A stretch of 64,000 nucleotides of DNA from Streptomyces rishiriensis. Its GTDB lineage: Bacteria > Actinomycetota > Actinomycetes > Streptomycetales > Streptomycetaceae. Numbering within the stretch: the stretch's first letter is position 1; every line of letters starts with the position of its first letter. A program made the translations under genes and the position numbers. The stretch spans positions 8,122,001 through 8,186,000 of the forward strand of contig NZ_JAUSWV010000002.1 of assembly GCF_030815485.1 (NCBI RefSeq), read 5' to 3'. The notes under the pieces are model-generated. The model saw only the letters and a program-made list of their open reading frames with translations. It was not told the origin of the DNA and did not search any database. Below are positions 8,577 to 17,182 of this stretch, one piece after another.

Positions 8577-11051
8577 GTGAACAGACGAACATTCCTTTCC
8601 GCCGCCACCTTCACCGCCCTGGCCATGAGCATGGCCTCCGCCGTGAGCGACCGGGCGGCCGCCGCGTCACGCACCGCCGCACAGGACCGGGCCGACGCAC
8701 TGCTCGCCCGGATGACGGCCGCACAGAAGGAGGCTCTCGTCCGGTGCGACTTCGACGCCGTCGCCGGCCTGGGCATTCCGGCCCTGGTCATGGTCGACGC
8801 CTCAGCAGGGCTGCGGGGCGAGCAGGGCGTGACGGCGTTCCCGGTACCGGTCGCGCAGGCGGCGGCGTTCGACGAGGACCTGGCGGGCAGGATCGGCCGC
8901 GCCATCGGAGCGGAAGGCCGCGGCAAGGGATACAACAACCTGCTCGGCCCCACCGTCGACCTCACCCGGACCTGGCACTTCGGCCGCCAGTCCGAGGGCA
9001 TGGGGGAGGACCCGCTGCTCGCCGGCCGGATCGGTGCGGCCCTCACCGTCGGCATGCAGAGCCAGAACGTCGCGGCCACCGTGAAGCACTTCGCCGCCTA
9101 CACCCAGGAGACCAACCGCTTCTTCATCGACACCGAGGTCTCCGACCGCGCCCTGCACGAAATCTACGAGGCGCCGTTCCGCCGCGTGATCGCCGCCGCA
9201 CCGACCACCTCGGTGATGATGGCCTACCCGAAGATCAACGGCACCTTCGCCACACAGAACCCCGCTCTCTTCGACCATCTGAAGAAGGGTCTCGGACTCC
9301 AGGGCTACACCGTGCCGGACTTCTGGGCCGGCGACGACCAGGTGGCGGCGGCCCGCGCAGGAATGGACCTGGCCGGACTGGGCTCCGGCGCGGTCAGCAT
9401 CCCCGCCGGCTCCCTCACCGGGGCGATACCCGCCGCCCGGCTGAACGACGCCGCGCGCCGCATCCTCGTCACCATGTTCGCGAACGGTCTCTTCGACCAC
9501 CCGCTCCCCGACCCGGCCGACGATGTCAGCACCCAGGAACACCGAGCCCTCGCCCATGAGGCCGCGATCGCCTCCACCGTGCTGCTCGCCAACCGTTCCC
9601 CGGCCCTGCCGCTGCCCGCCACACTGAAGTCTCTCGCCGTCATCGGCCCCGCCGGCACCGACACCTTCACCGGCGTAGCCGGCTCCACCTACGTCGACCC
9701 CGGCGCCTGGACCACTCCGCTGGCGGCCATCCGGGCCCGGGCCGGCGGCTCCGTCACCCTCACGCACGCCCAAGGAACCAAGGGCGACCTCCCCCTGCCG
9801 GCGCTTCCCTCGACCGTCCTGCGCACCGACACCGGTGCGACCGGCCTGACCGGCGCCTACTACGCAGGCGCCGAGGCATCCGGCACACCGATCACGACCC
9901 GGACCGACACGGCCGTCGACTTCACCACCGCACCCGTGAGCGGCCTGCCCGACGTCTGGTCGGCGAAGTGGACCGGCACTCTCACCCCGACCACCACCGG
10001 CCTCCACCGTTTCTCCCTGCTGCCCGCCGGAACCACGGCACTGAAGATCGACGGCAGGACAGTCGTCTCCGGCACCCGGCAGATGCGCCGCTTCTTCCTC
10101 GGTCCCTTCGACTACCCGCTCCAGGGCACCGCCGAATTGACCGCAGGCCGGGCCGTCACGCTGGAGGTGACCTACACCAACGCCACCGCACAGAGCGGAA
10201 CCTGCGGACTCACCCTCGGCTGGCAGCCCGACTCGCTCATTCCCGGCGCGGTGGCGGCAGCCCGCGCCGCGGACGCGGCGGTCGTCATCGTCAACCGGGT
10301 GGCCGGCGAGGCAATGGACCACGAACAACTGGAACTGCCAGGCGACCAGAACCAGTTGATCACCGCAGTGGCCGCCGTGAACCCGCGCACGATCGTCGTC
10401 CTCAACACCGACGGCCCGGTCGCCACCCCCTGGCTGAACGACGTGGAGGCCGTCATCCAGGCGTGGTACGGCGGCCGCGCCACGGGCACCGCGCTGGCCG
10501 CCGTCCTCTTCGGCGACATCGACCCCGCCGGCCGCCTCCCGATCACCTTCCCGGCCGACCCGGGCCAGGGTCCGGGCACGACCTCCGCGACGTACCCCGG
10601 TAGCGGCGGCGCCGTGTCCTACGCCGAAGGCATCGCCATCGGCTACCGCTACTACGACGTCAACGGGCAGCAGCCCCGCTTCCCGTTCGGCCACGGCCTG
10701 TCCTACACCACCTTCGCCCACGGCTCCGTCGAAGTCGCCTACGATCCGGCGGCCGAAGCGGTCACCCTCGCCGTCACCGTCACCAACAACGGCCGGCGCA
10801 AGGGCACCGAAGTCGTCCAGGTCTACGCCACCCTGCCCGGCGCCGCGGCGGCCGAGCCGCGCCGCCTGGTCGCCTTCCGAAAAGTCACCCTGGCCCCGGC
10901 CGCGGGCAAGCGGCTCACCCTCACGATCCCCGTCCGGGAACTCACCGTCCGCAGGTCGGGCAGCTGGAGCCTGACACCCGGTACCTACACCTTCGCGACG
11001 GCACAGTCGTCGCGGAACATCACCGCCCAGCGATCCCTCGCACTCGGCTGA
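8577..11051 (+). CDS. GH3 beta-glycosidase with a PA14 insert, Tat-exported
   Basis: An 824-residue GH3 enzyme. The N-terminus NRRTFLSAATFTALAMSMAS is a twin-arginine signal with an AxA-type cleavage region near residue 30, so the enzyme is probably secreted folded. Domains in order: GH3 TIM barrel (about 40-300, with VKHFAAY near 170), start of the alpha/beta sandwich, a PA14 carbohydrate-binding insert (about 420-545), the rest of the sandwich (ELPGDQNQLITAVAAVNPRTIVVL) and a fibronectin-III-like domain (about 715-820). The nucleophile aspartate normally lies in an SDW motif; here it is Asp248 in VPDFW, a variant. GTG 8577 is the start. Last gene of the rhamnoside operon; it may trim glucosides or other beta-glycosides before or after rhamnose removal. 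Exact specificity unknown. Confidence 0.92.
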   Translation: MNRRTFLSAATFTALAMSMASAVSDRAAAASRTAAQDRADALLARMTAAQKEALVRCDFDAVAGLGIPALVMVDASAGLRGEQGVTAFPVPVAQAAAFDEDLAGRIGRAIGAEGRGKGYNNLLGPTVDLTRTWHFGRQSEGMGEDPLLAGRIGAALTVGMQSQNVAATVKHFAAYTQETNRFFIDTEVSDRALHEIYEAPFRRVIAAAPTTSVMMAYPKINGTFATQNPALFDHLKKGLGLQGYTVPDFWAGDDQVAAARAGMDLAGLGSGAVSIPAGSLTGAIPAARLNDAARRILVTMFANGLFDHPLPDPADDVSTQEHRALAHEAAIASTVLLANRSPALPLPATLKSLAVIGPAGTDTFTGVAGSTYVDPGAWTTPLAAIRARAGGSVTLTHAQGTKGDLPLPALPSTVLRTDTGATGLTGAYYAGAEASGTPITTRTDTAVDFTTAPVSGLPDVWSAKWTGTLTPTTTGLHRFSLLPAGTTALKIDGRTVVSGTRQMRRFFLGPFDYPLQGTAELTAGRAVTLEVTYTNATAQSGTCGLTLGWQPDSLIPGAVAAARAADAAVVIVNRVAGEAMDHEQLELPGDQNQLITAVAAVNPRTIVVLNTDGPVATPWLNDVEAVIQAWYGGRATGTALAAVLFGDIDPAGRLPITFPADPGQGPGTTSATYPGSGGAVSYAEGIAIGYRYYDVNGQQPRFPFGHGLSYTTFAHGSVEVAYDPAAEAVTLAVTVTNNGRRKGTEVVQVYATLPGAAAAEPRRLVAFRKVTLAPAAGKRLTLTIPVRELTVRRSGSWSLTPGTYTFATAQSSRNITAQRSLALG

Positions 11052-11069
11052 CTCCGTCCCACCTGAGGC

Positions 11070-11115
11070 GGCTCGTGCGACGTTCTCCGTCGACCGGACG
11101 AACACCGCACGAGCC
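11070..11115 (+). terminator. terminator hairpin after the rhamnoside operon
   Basis: GGCTCGTGCG (11070-11079) and CGCACGAGCC (11106-11115) form a perfect 10-bp stem, and the loop contains a second partial stem (GTTC/CCG with CGG/GAAC). It begins 19 bases after the GH3 stop. There is no T-run, which is common for Streptomyces terminators. Confidence 0.65.
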
Positions 11116-11478
11116 AACCGGCGGACGGCCCCGGGCGAGCACCTGATCAAGGTTCAGGCCGCTTCGGAGCACATCGGAGCAGGCTCGTCCGTTCCACGCC
11201 CCCACCGCCATGTGGTTCGTTGCACCTCCAAGCCGACAACGACGTAGGGGCCCTGTGCGCGTGGCCTTGGTCCAGCGAGCCCAGCGTGCGTCGGCGTCGG
11301 CAGGGGCGAGGGGCAGTCCCGGGCAGGCCGAGCCCGATCGTGATCATTGACAAGTACCCTTGGTCTGCGGGGAGTTCACGGCAGCGGCACATGTTCCGCT
11401 CCTGCTGTGCTCCGCCGTGCCGTGTCCGCCATGACGCGTGGGCAGGTTCGAGCGATGTGCCGAGTTCTTGGAGGTTCG
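11116..11478. other. gap without a gene, upstream of a small secreted protein
   Basis: About 360 bases with no supported coding region on either strand. It should hold the promoter of the secreted-protein gene at 11479, but I cannot point to a convincing -35/-10 pair. Confidence 0.4.
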
Positions 11479-11856
11479 ATGAAATCCGTCATCCGGAGGG
11501 TCGCAGGCTTCGCCGGAGTGAGCGTGGCCGTCGCGGCCATGTCCGTGACCGGCGCGTCCGCAGCCCACGCGGAGGCCCCCACGCACGGCTGCCCGTACCC
11601 CTGGGTCTGCTTCTACGTGGACAACAACGCCTTGCTCGCGGGCACGCCGTTGTCGAAGTACCAGGACGTCACCAGTGGCTATCAGGCGGTCACGCCCCGG
11701 GCGCACTACGGGGTGATGAACACCCGCAACGACGACGTGGTGTATCTGCGGCTCCAGGGTGGGGGCTCGGTCTGTCTTCCGCCGAACAACTCGACCGTGT
11801 TCGCCAACTCCGTGGTCGTCACCGGAATAAGGATCTCCAGCAGCTCCACCTGCTGA
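11479..11856 (+). CDS. small secreted protein, possibly I36-inhibitor-like
   Basis: A 125-residue protein starting at ATG 11479 with GGAGG 5 bases upstream. Residues 1-32 are a Sec signal peptide (KSVIRRVAGFAGVSVAVAAM, cleavage after AHA). The mature part of about 94 residues begins EAPTHGCPYPWVCFYVDNN and ends in STC, with four Cys (two near the front, one at SVCLPP, one at the end) that could form two disulfides. The front GCPxxxVCFY is reminiscent of Streptomyces secreted proteins of the peptidase inhibitor I36 type, a beta/gamma-crystallin-like fold, but the match is short and I would not name a function. It stands alone between the operon terminator and a small membrane protein gene. Confidence 0.8.
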   Translation: MKSVIRRVAGFAGVSVAVAAMSVTGASAAHAEAPTHGCPYPWVCFYVDNNALLAGTPLSKYQDVTSGYQAVTPRAHYGVMNTRNDDVVYLRLQGGGSVCLPPNNSTVFANSVVVTGIRISSSSTC

Positions 11857-12105
11857 ATCCGGTGAGGCGGCCGCGGGCGCGCTTGCTCGCGTCCGCCGTC
11901 GGGTGACAGGCAGGACTGCGTCGTCCTGACGGTCGCGCCTTGGTCGTCCGCGTGATGCCCGGAGTGGCGAGTAGGCAGGCGGCGATGCCGGCGCGTTGGG
12001 GCGCGCCCGCCCTGCGGCAGCCGCAGGCAAGGCGCAACCCGCTTGACATGGTCGAACCCGTGTGAGGTGATCCACTCGCCGTGATCGTCCGGGGGGAGAA
12101 ACGCT

Positions 12106-12405
12106 GTGTCGTACGTGGCCGTGACGCTTGCCGGCGCCGACTCGCCGGGGGAGCATCTCCAACTGGCCGCGTTCACGGCGATGGCCGCGGTCGTCTTCAT
12201 ATGGGTGGGGCGGAGGCAACGCCGCACCGGACGCAGCCTGCTCGCCCCGAGCGAGACGATGAGGGCAGGCGATCGGCTGATCCACCCCTCGCCGCCGAGC
12301 CGCGGTCATCGAACCGCCGGGTGCGTGTGGATCGGCGTCGGCTGCGTCTTCGTCCTGCCTGCGGTGTTCAACGTGGTGGCGGCGATCCACGGGCTCATCG
12401 GCTGA
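12106..12405 (+). CDS. small membrane protein, unknown function
   Basis: A 99-residue protein starting at GTG 12106, 7 bases after GGGGGGAG. Two hydrophobic segments are evident, HLQLAAFTAMAAVVFIWVG (about 17-35) and GCVWIGVGCVFVLPAVFN (about 72-90), separated by a basic cytoplasmic loop containing GRRQRRTGRS. No catalytic motif is visible. Lengths and layout are those of many uncharacterised actinobacterial two-helix proteins. It is monocistronic as far as can be seen; the next gene begins 238 bases further on. Coding nature is supported by the ribosome binding site and by the clean alternation of hydrophobic and basic blocks. Confidence 0.6.
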   Translation: MSYVAVTLAGADSPGEHLQLAAFTAMAAVVFIWVGRRQRRTGRSLLAPSETMRAGDRLIHPSPPSRGHRTAGCVWIGVGCVFVLPAVFNVVAAIHGLIG

Positions 12406-12643
12406 AGCCTGCGGGCCCGAGGCCGCTTCCGCCGGGCTGCGGTGTCCTCCTCGACCGCCGACGGCTGAGGCGTCCTTCGCCGCCATCGACTGGGCCGGTG
12501 CGCGCCACCCCACCACCATCGGGACCCGTCCGCTGCGTACGCTGGACGCGGCGGTGTCCGGTTCTCGCCGGTCCGCGGTAAATGCCTGGACCGAGGACCT
12601 CCCCTAACGGGACACTTCCGACTTCCGAACCTCCGGGAGTGTG

Positions 12644-14563
12644 ATGCGGTCAACAGATACGCGAGAGCCGACGCCGGGCAGGAGCGCGGTCGTTCTGGCA
12701 CTGCGCCGCTACGGCCAGGAACTGCTTCGACTACGACGGCTGGCCCTGCCCGCGCTGCTGCTGCCGGCCGTGGGCAACATCGGCACCCGCTACGTCGCCC
12801 CCCTGCTGGTCGCCAAACTGGCAGGACAGGCCGCCGACGACGACGGTCTCACCCTCGACTCGGCGCTGCCGTACGTGCTGGGCTTCGGTGTGACGCTGCT
12901 GCTCGCCGAGGCTGTGTGGCGAGTCGGGCAGCACTGTCTGAACCGCGTGGACGCCCTCGGCATGGAACACCTCTACGTGAGTGGTATGGATGAACTTCTC
13001 GCCAAGGACGCGGCGTTCTTCCACGACAACTTCGCCGGCTCTCTGACCAAACGGGTGCTGAGCTTCGGCAAGCGCTTCGAGGATTTCGTGGACACGGTGA
13101 CGTACCGGATCGTGGGCAGTCTCGTCCCCCTGGTGTTCGGTGCCGTGGTGTTGTGGAGCTACGAACCGATGCTCGTCGCGGGCCTTCTTGCGATGATCGT
13201 GCTGACCGTGTTGGTCGCCACACCTCTGATCCGTCGCCGGCAGAGGCTCGTCAACGACCGTGAGGCGGCGATCGCCCGGGTCTCCGGCCACGTCGCCGAC
13301 AGTCTCATGAACATGGAGACCATCCGGGCGTTCGCGGCCGAGCGGCGGGAGGCCGACGAACACCGCAGCCGTGTCGCGGATTCCCGGCGCCTGACGCTGA
13401 GGTCGTGGGACTACGGCAATCTGCGAGTCGACACCCTGATCGCCCCCATGTCCGTACTGACCAACGTGCTGGGCCTGTTGGTCGCCATCGCCTTCGGCGG
13501 CCCGGGCCAGGGAGTGGAGGAAGTCGTCGTCGCTTTCACCTACTACTCCAACGCGACGCAGATAATGTTCGAGTTCAATCAGATCTATCGGCGTCTGGAA
13601 AGCTCGATGACCGAGGCCGCGCAGTTCACGGAGCTGCTGCTGGACCCGCCCACCGTGCTCGACCCGACGGAACCCGAACCGCTCGCACTGCGGGACACGG
13701 GCATCCGCTTCGAGGCGGTGACCTTCGCCCACGCGGGCGCGAAGCCGATCTTCCAGGCACTCGACCTGGACGTGCCCGCAGGCGCACGGGTCGGCCTGGT
13801 CGGCAGGTCCGGCGGCGGCAAGACCACACTCACCCGGCTTCTGCTGCGCATGTCGGACATCAACGACGGACGCATCCTGATCGGTGGACAGGACATCAGC
13901 GAGCTGCGCCAGAACGACCTGCGCTCACTGATCGCCTACGTCCCGCAGGAACCCGCCATGTTCCACCGCAGCCTGCGGGACAACATCGCTTTCGCCCGGC
14001 CCACCGCCACCGACGAGGAGATCCACGCCGCGGCCGCGGCCGCGCACGTCACGGAGTTCGCCGGTCAACTCCCCGACGGCTTCGCCACCCTGGTGGGGGA
14101 GCGGGGAGTCAAACTCTCGGGCGGCCAGCGCCAGCGTGTCGCCCTCGCCCGGGCCATCCTGCGCGACGCCCCCGTCCTGCTGCTCGACGAGGCGACCAGC
14201 GCGCTGGACTCGGAGAGCGAACTCCTCGTCCAGGACGCCCTGTGGCGGTTGATGGACGGACGTACGGCCCTCGTGGTCGCCCACCGGCTGAGCACCGTCG
14301 CCGGCATGGACCGTCTCGTCGTCCTCGACCGCGGAACCGTCGTCGAACAGGGCACCCACGATGAGCTGCTCACGTCGAACGGTGCCTACGCCAAGCTGTG
14401 GCAGCACCAGTCGGGCGGCTTCCTCGGCGAGAGCGCCGAGCCGGCCCCCGGACACCCGGTTCCAGGAGCCGGTTCCAGCGGCCTGCCCGGACCGGCCGAC
14501 CCCGCGCCGGGCGGGGACCGCGGAACGTCGACGCACGCTCGTACGAGCACCGGGTACCCGTGA
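12644..14563 (+). CDS. ABC transporter, fused permease and ATPase half-transporter
   Basis: A 639-residue exporter-type half-transporter. Six transmembrane helices occupy about residues 30-320 (ALPALLLPAVGNIGTRYVAPLL; IVGSLVPLVFGAVVLW; MLVAGLLAMIVLTVLV). The ATPase domain follows: Walker A GRSGGGKTT near 385, Q-loop YVPQEP near 430, signature LSGGQRQRVALARA near 490, Walker B VLLLDEATSALD near 510 and switch His in VVAHRLS near 545. It should work as a homodimer or with a partner elsewhere; substrate cannot be inferred. ATG 12644 is chosen over GTG 12641 because GGGAG at 12635-12639 is too close to the GTG. The C-terminal 45 residues are a Pro/Gly-rich tail. Convergent with the dehydrogenase gene at 14731. 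Confidence 0.93.
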   Translation: MRSTDTREPTPGRSAVVLALRRYGQELLRLRRLALPALLLPAVGNIGTRYVAPLLVAKLAGQAADDDGLTLDSALPYVLGFGVTLLLAEAVWRVGQHCLNRVDALGMEHLYVSGMDELLAKDAAFFHDNFAGSLTKRVLSFGKRFEDFVDTVTYRIVGSLVPLVFGAVVLWSYEPMLVAGLLAMIVLTVLVATPLIRRRQRLVNDREAAIARVSGHVADSLMNMETIRAFAAERREADEHRSRVADSRRLTLRSWDYGNLRVDTLIAPMSVLTNVLGLLVAIAFGGPGQGVEEVVVAFTYYSNATQIMFEFNQIYRRLESSMTEAAQFTELLLDPPTVLDPTEPEPLALRDTGIRFEAVTFAHAGAKPIFQALDLDVPAGARVGLVGRSGGGKTTLTRLLLRMSDINDGRILIGGQDISELRQNDLRSLIAYVPQEPAMFHRSLRDNIAFARPTATDEEIHAAAAAAHVTEFAGQLPDGFATLVGERGVKLSGGQRQRVALARAILRDAPVLLLDEATSALDSESELLVQDALWRLMDGRTALVVAHRLSTVAGMDRLVVLDRGTVVEQGTHDELLTSNGAYAKLWQHQSGGFLGESAEPAPGHPVPGAGSSGLPGPADPAPGGDRGTSTHARTSTGYP

Positions 14564-14677
14564 GCGCTTCGATCACGGGCGTCTCGCCCACCGCGCCGCC
14601 GTCAGGCTGATCGTCGGCGGGCATGCCGCGGACCGCGAACCGCGGGCCGTGCGGGGGCGGGTCAGGCAGGTTCCTGC

Positions 14678-14711
14678 GGGGGCGCTCCGTGCCGTGGCAC
14701 GGAGCGCCCCC
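14678..14711. terminator. bidirectional terminator palindrome
   Basis: A perfect 16-bp inverted repeat (arms 14678-14693 and 14696-14711, starting GGGGGCGCTCC) with only two bases between the arms. It lies between convergent genes ending at 14563 and 14731 and can act for both. Confidence 0.85.
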
Positions 14712-14730
14712 GAGATCATGGGCAGGTGTG

Positions 14731-15753
14731 TCACAGGGTGAGGAGCACCTTGGTGGCGCGGCGCTCGTCCATGGCCTTGTAGCCTTCTGCCGCCTGGTCG
14801 AGGGGCAGGGAGAGGTCGAAGACCTTGCCCGGATCGATCTTGCGGTCCCAGATGAGCTGGATCAGGTCGGGCAGGAACCGGCGCACCGGTGCGGGGCCGC
14901 CGAGGGTGTGGATGCCGGCGAAGAACAGCTCGATCCCGGGGATGCTCACGTCGTGGTTCACGCCCACGTAGCCCAGGTGCCCGCCGCCGCGGGTGGCGCC
15001 GACGGCCTGCATGAACGATTCCTGCGTGCCGACCGCCTCGATGACCGAGTGCGCGCCGAGCCCGTCGGTGAGTTCCCTGATCTTCGCGATGCCCTCTTCG
15101 CCGCGCTCTTCGACGATGTCGGTGGCGCCGTAGTAGCGGGCCAGCTTCTGCCGCTCGGGGTGGCGGGACATGGCGATGACGCGTTCCGCGCCGAGCTGCT
15201 TGGCGGCGAGGACGGCCATGAGTCCGACCGCGCCGTCGCCGACGACCGCGACGGTCTTGCCGGGCCCGGCTTCGGCGGCGACGGCGGCGAACCAGCCGGT
15301 GCCGAGCACGTCGGAGGCGGCCAGAAGTGCGGGGATCAGCTCGGGGTCGGGCTGTCCCGGGGTGGCGACGAGAGTGCCGTCGGCGTGCGGGATCCGGGCC
15401 TTCTCGGCCTGCGTGCCGATCGTCTGCGAAACGAACTCGGCGTGCACGCACTTGGACTGGAACCCGGCCTGACAGATTTCGCAGGTGTTGTCGGAGATGA
15501 CGAACGACCCGACCACGAAGTCTCCGGGCCTGACGTTCTTCACCTCGGAGCCGACTTCCTCGACGACGCCCACGTACTCGTGTCCCATGACCTGGTGTTC
15601 AGCGGGCTCGATCCCGCGATACGGCCACAGGTCCGAGCCGCAAATGCAGGTCGCGGTCAGCTTCACGATCGCGTCGGTGGGCTCGACGATCTTCGGGTCC
15701 TCCCGCTCCTCGACCCGGACGTCGCCGGCCTTGTACATCACTACTCCACGCAT
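14731..15753 (-). CDS. zinc-dependent alcohol dehydrogenase family protein
   Basis: A 340-residue medium-chain dehydrogenase/reductase. The start is ATG 15751-15753, 7 bases after AAGGAG. The catalytic zinc ligands are in CICGSDLW (Cys near 37) and MGHEYVG (His-Glu near 58-59). The four-Cys structural zinc lobe is incomplete: CEICQAGFQSKC shows only three Cys around 90-101. The Rossmann nucleotide site is VAVVGDGAVGLMAVLAAKQLGA near 170, with SRHPERQ suggesting NADP or NAD preference cannot be decided. The substrate is unknown; relatives oxidise alcohols, threonine or sugar alcohols. It is divergent from an XRE regulator 244 bases away, which is the probable controller. Confidence 0.9.
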   Translation of the reverse strand: MRGVVMYKAGDVRVEEREDPKIVEPTDAIVKLTATCICGSDLWPYRGIEPAEHQVMGHEYVGVVEEVGSEVKNVRPGDFVVGSFVISDNTCEICQAGFQSKCVHAEFVSQTIGTQAEKARIPHADGTLVATPGQPDPELIPALLAASDVLGTGWFAAVAAEAGPGKTVAVVGDGAVGLMAVLAAKQLGAERVIAMSRHPERQKLARYYGATDIVEERGEEGIAKIRELTDGLGAHSVIEAVGTQESFMQAVGATRGGGHLGYVGVNHDVSIPGIELFFAGIHTLGGPAPVRRFLPDLIQLIWDRKIDPGKVFDLSLPLDQAAEGYKAMDERRATKVLLTL

Positions 15754-15984
15754 GTGCGGATCTCCTTGTCGCGCTTCGGCGCTGTCTGCGCCGGTCGGTG
15801 TCCAGGAAGGCACGGGATGCCCGAGGCTTGCCCGGTCGCCGTCCCGGCTGCCGCAGGGCCCACCGGAAGGGGTGACGGCAGTCGTGTCCTGGCTGGGTAT
15901 CCAGACAACCGGCTGTCTCCCTCACCAGGAAGGTCGCGATTATGGGGGGTACAAGCTCCCCCTCCCTTCCCGGCGATACATGCC

Positions 15985-15990
15985 TACCGT
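15985..15990 (+). promoter_or_regulatory. possible -10 of a leaderless XRE transcript
   Basis: TACCGT at 15985-15990 fits the TANNNT consensus and lies 7 bases before ATG 15998. That spacing would make the transcript leaderless, which explains why there is no usable ribosome binding site before either candidate ATG. No convincing -35 is seen. Confidence 0.4.
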
Positions 15991-15997
15991 GGAAGGC

Positions 15998-16942
15998 ATG
16001 GACCAGCGACCCGACACCCGCTCCGAGATCCGGGACTTCCTCGCCATCCGGCGCGCCAGGATCACCCCGGAGCAGGCCGGGCTGCCCGCCGGCGGACGGC
16101 GCCGCGTCAAGGGACTGCGGCGCGAGGAAGTCGCGGTCCTGGCCGGCGTGAGCACGGAGTGGTACACGCGCCTGGAGAGGGGCCACGTCAGCGGTGTCTC
16201 CCACGACGTGCTCGACGCGGTCGCCCGTGCGCTGCGCCTGGACGAGGACGAACGCACCTACCTCTTCGACCTGGCCAGAGCCGCACAGCCGGTCAGCCGT
16301 ACACCCCGGCGCCGCAAGGCGGTCGACGTCCCGCCGCGTGTCCAGTGGCTGCTCGACTCCATGACACTGTCCGCGGCCTTCGTCACCAACGGCCGCTTGG
16401 ACATCGTGGCCGAGAACGCCCTCGCCCGCGCCCTGTTCGCACCGATGTTCGACGGTGCGGCCGTGAGCGAACGCGGCCGGCCCAACTTCGCCCGCTACTA
16501 CTTCCTCGACCCCGGCTCACACCACTTCGTCGCAGACCGGGACGGCGCCGTCGCCACCACCGTCGCGCTGCTGCGCGCCGAAGCCGGGCGCTCCCCGCAC
16601 GACAAGGCCCTGCGCGAACTCATCGGAGAGCTGTCCACCGTGAGCACCGACTTCCGTACTCACTGGGCCACTCACGACGTGCGCGTCCACCACAGCGGCG
16701 TAAAAAGCTTCCACCACCCCGGCGCAGGCCCCCTGAAACTCACCTACCAGCCGCTGGACCTGCCCCTTTCCGTCCACGAGGCCCACTCTTTGACGATCTA
16801 CACCGCCGAGCCCGGAACTCCCGACGAAGACCGGCTCAAGCTCCTCGCCAGCTGGACAGCCTCCCCTCGCGGGCACCAGAAGCCACCCGCGGTGCGCGCC
16901 GGCGAACAAGACAGGCGGGACGACACCCGCAGTCCGTCCTGA
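15998..16942 (+). CDS. XRE-family regulator, MmyB-like
   Basis: A 314-residue regulator. Residues about 8-75 are the helix-turn-helix of the Streptomyces MmyB-like group: RSEIRDFLAIRRARITPEQ, LRREEVAVLAGVSTEWYTRLERG. The rest (about 100-285) is the associated ligand-binding domain (VQWLLDSMTLSAAFVTNGRLDIVAENALA, then FARYYFLDP and GVKSFHHPGAGPLKLTYQPLDLP). ATG 15998 is chosen because homologues begin with MD-x-R-x-EIR; an in-frame ATG at 15980 would add six residues. This family often represses an adjacent divergent oxidoreductase gene, here the dehydrogenase at 14731-15753. The ligand is unknown; some relatives bind fatty-acid-like molecules. Confidence 0.9.
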   Translation: MDQRPDTRSEIRDFLAIRRARITPEQAGLPAGGRRRVKGLRREEVAVLAGVSTEWYTRLERGHVSGVSHDVLDAVARALRLDEDERTYLFDLARAAQPVSRTPRRRKAVDVPPRVQWLLDSMTLSAAFVTNGRLDIVAENALARALFAPMFDGAAVSERGRPNFARYYFLDPGSHHFVADRDGAVATTVALLRAEAGRSPHDKALRELIGELSTVSTDFRTHWATHDVRVHHSGVKSFHHPGAGPLKLTYQPLDLPLSVHEAHSLTIYTAEPGTPDEDRLKLLASWTASPRGHQKPPAVRAGEQDRRDDTRSPS

Positions 16943-17002
16943 ACCGCGAAAACCACTCGAGTCCGGGCCAGGACATCGGGGCCATGAACGAGGGAGAGCC
17001 TC

Positions 17003-17182
17003 ATGAGAGATTCAGCAGCCGTGCAGGCCGATGGGGATACCGGCCTCGGTGAGCAGGACGCGACGCCCCTGCAAACGCCGGTCCTCGTGACCGCGATGCG
17101 GCCAGCGGTACAGGCGGTGTCGATGCCCCCGGCCGAGGGGCGGACCCCCACGCGGCGGATCCGGGAGGCGGTGCGCTCATGA
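17003..17182 (+). CDS. possible 59-residue leader peptide coupled to the SDR gene
   Basis: An ATG at 17003 opens 59 codons that end in TGA 17180-17182, overlapping the start of the SDR gene in an ATGA junction. The product begins MRDSAAVQADGDTG and has no recognisable domain, signal or membrane segment. GAGGGAGAG lies upstream. The tight overlap suggests translational coupling, but the amino-acid content is ordinary for random GC-rich sequence, so it may be non-coding. Confidence 0.3.
   Translation: MRDSAAVQADGDTGLGEQDATPLQTPVLVTAMRPAVQAVSMPPAEGRTPTRRIREAVRS

Noticed and set aside
15944..15962. GGGGGGTACAAGCTCCCCC as XRE operator
   Set aside because: Only five outer base pairs match with a 9-base unmatched centre; too weak to call.
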